A stretch of 64,000 nucleotides of DNA. Origin: Streptococcus troglodytae. GTDB taxonomy: Bacteria > Bacillota > Bacilli > Lactobacillales > Streptococcaceae. This document shows, one piece after another, positions 63,892 to 64,000 of this stretch. Position numbers and translations under genes: made by a program. The notes beneath the pieces are model-generated. The model was not told the DNA's origin and did not search any database. It saw only the letters and a list, made by a program, of their open reading frames with translations. Location of the stretch: assembly GCF_002355215.1 (NCBI RefSeq), contig NZ_AP014612.1, forward strand, positions 1,240,001 to 1,304,000, in the 5' to 3' direction. Every line of letters starts with the position of its first letter. Position 1 is the first letter of the stretch.

Positions 63892-63985
63892 GGGCGTTAA
63901 GCGGATAAAGGCAAAATAGGGAGTACGACGCGGAATTATTAAGATTCTAGGAGGACTCATCTTTTTGCCACAATCCGCGGCCCGT
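63892..63985. repeat. Interspersed palindromic repeat family 1, copy upstream of the pyr operon
   Basis: GGGCGTTAAGCGGA at the left and TCCGCGGCCCG at the right form the palindrome; the left 14 bases are identical to the carA-carB copy and the right side is followed by the same TTCAGTTAA. Confidence 0.7.
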
Positions 63986-64000
63986 GTTCAGTTAAATCAA

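Noticed and set aside
63660..63960. Overlapping minus-strand open frames of 74-76 codons upstream of pyrR
   Set aside because: They cover the pyr promoter, terminator hairpins and a repeat, have no ribosome sites and no recognisable protein content.

Overview
The window is a low-GC Firmicutes chromosome segment that reads as Streptococcus mutans or a very close relative. The main reason is the complete multiple-sugar-metabolism locus (msmR, aga, msmEFG, gtfA, msmK, dexB) lying next to galKTE/galR, together with metE/metF, fruRKA and pyrR-pyrP-pyrB-carA-carB. Nearly all genes are on the minus strand; the exceptions are ltrA-like, galR, msmR and a broken MerR-type fragment.

Layout. 0-2.1 kb: a broken MerR effector-domain fragment, an LtrA-family membrane protein, an IS-end-like palindrome and a nitronate monooxygenase remnant. 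2.1-14.3 kb: an SDR plus an HchA-like protein, an auxin-efflux-type carrier, and one long operon (DUF1149, DegV, dapB, cca, uup, GNAT, heterodimeric ABC exporter). 14.5-22.7 kb: a type I restriction island in the order hsdM-hsdS-prrC-dinJ-yafQ-hsdR. 22.8-24.7 kb: a PAP2 phosphatase and a beta-lactamase-fold serine hydrolase. 25-40.7 kb: Leloir genes and the msm raffinose/melibiose/isomaltosaccharide/sucrose uptake and breakdown operon. 41-45.1 kb: methionine synthesis, with two MET-box palindromes. 45.5-49.1 kb: fructose PTS operon with a consensus promoter and cre site. 49.2-52.2 kb: ferredoxin-NADP reductase, then trmD, rimM, khpA and rpsP. 52.5-55.8 kb: a MacAB-like three-gene exporter. 56.3-63.7 kb: pyrimidine operon with a PyrR attenuator.

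The most interesting part is the restriction island. It keeps the gene order of the E. coli prr locus (M, S, PrrC, R), where the anticodon nuclease PrrC is held latent by the restriction enzyme. The PrrC homologue keeps the R-E-H nuclease triad at the same spacing. A DinJ/YafQ toxin-antitoxin pair sits between prrC and hsdR, and its promoter overlaps the prrC terminator. HsdS appears to carry three target-recognition regions instead of two, plus a 12-bp tandem repeat (TSEL) like the spacer-length repeats of EcoR124-type enzymes.

Caution on quality: nine single-base losses, all in short homopolymer runs, break otherwise intact genes (MerR fragment, uup, prrC, hsdS twice, msmK, msmG, metE, rimM). 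Adding one base in each run restores the expected proteins. This looks like sequencing or assembly error, so these genes are annotated over their full restored extents.
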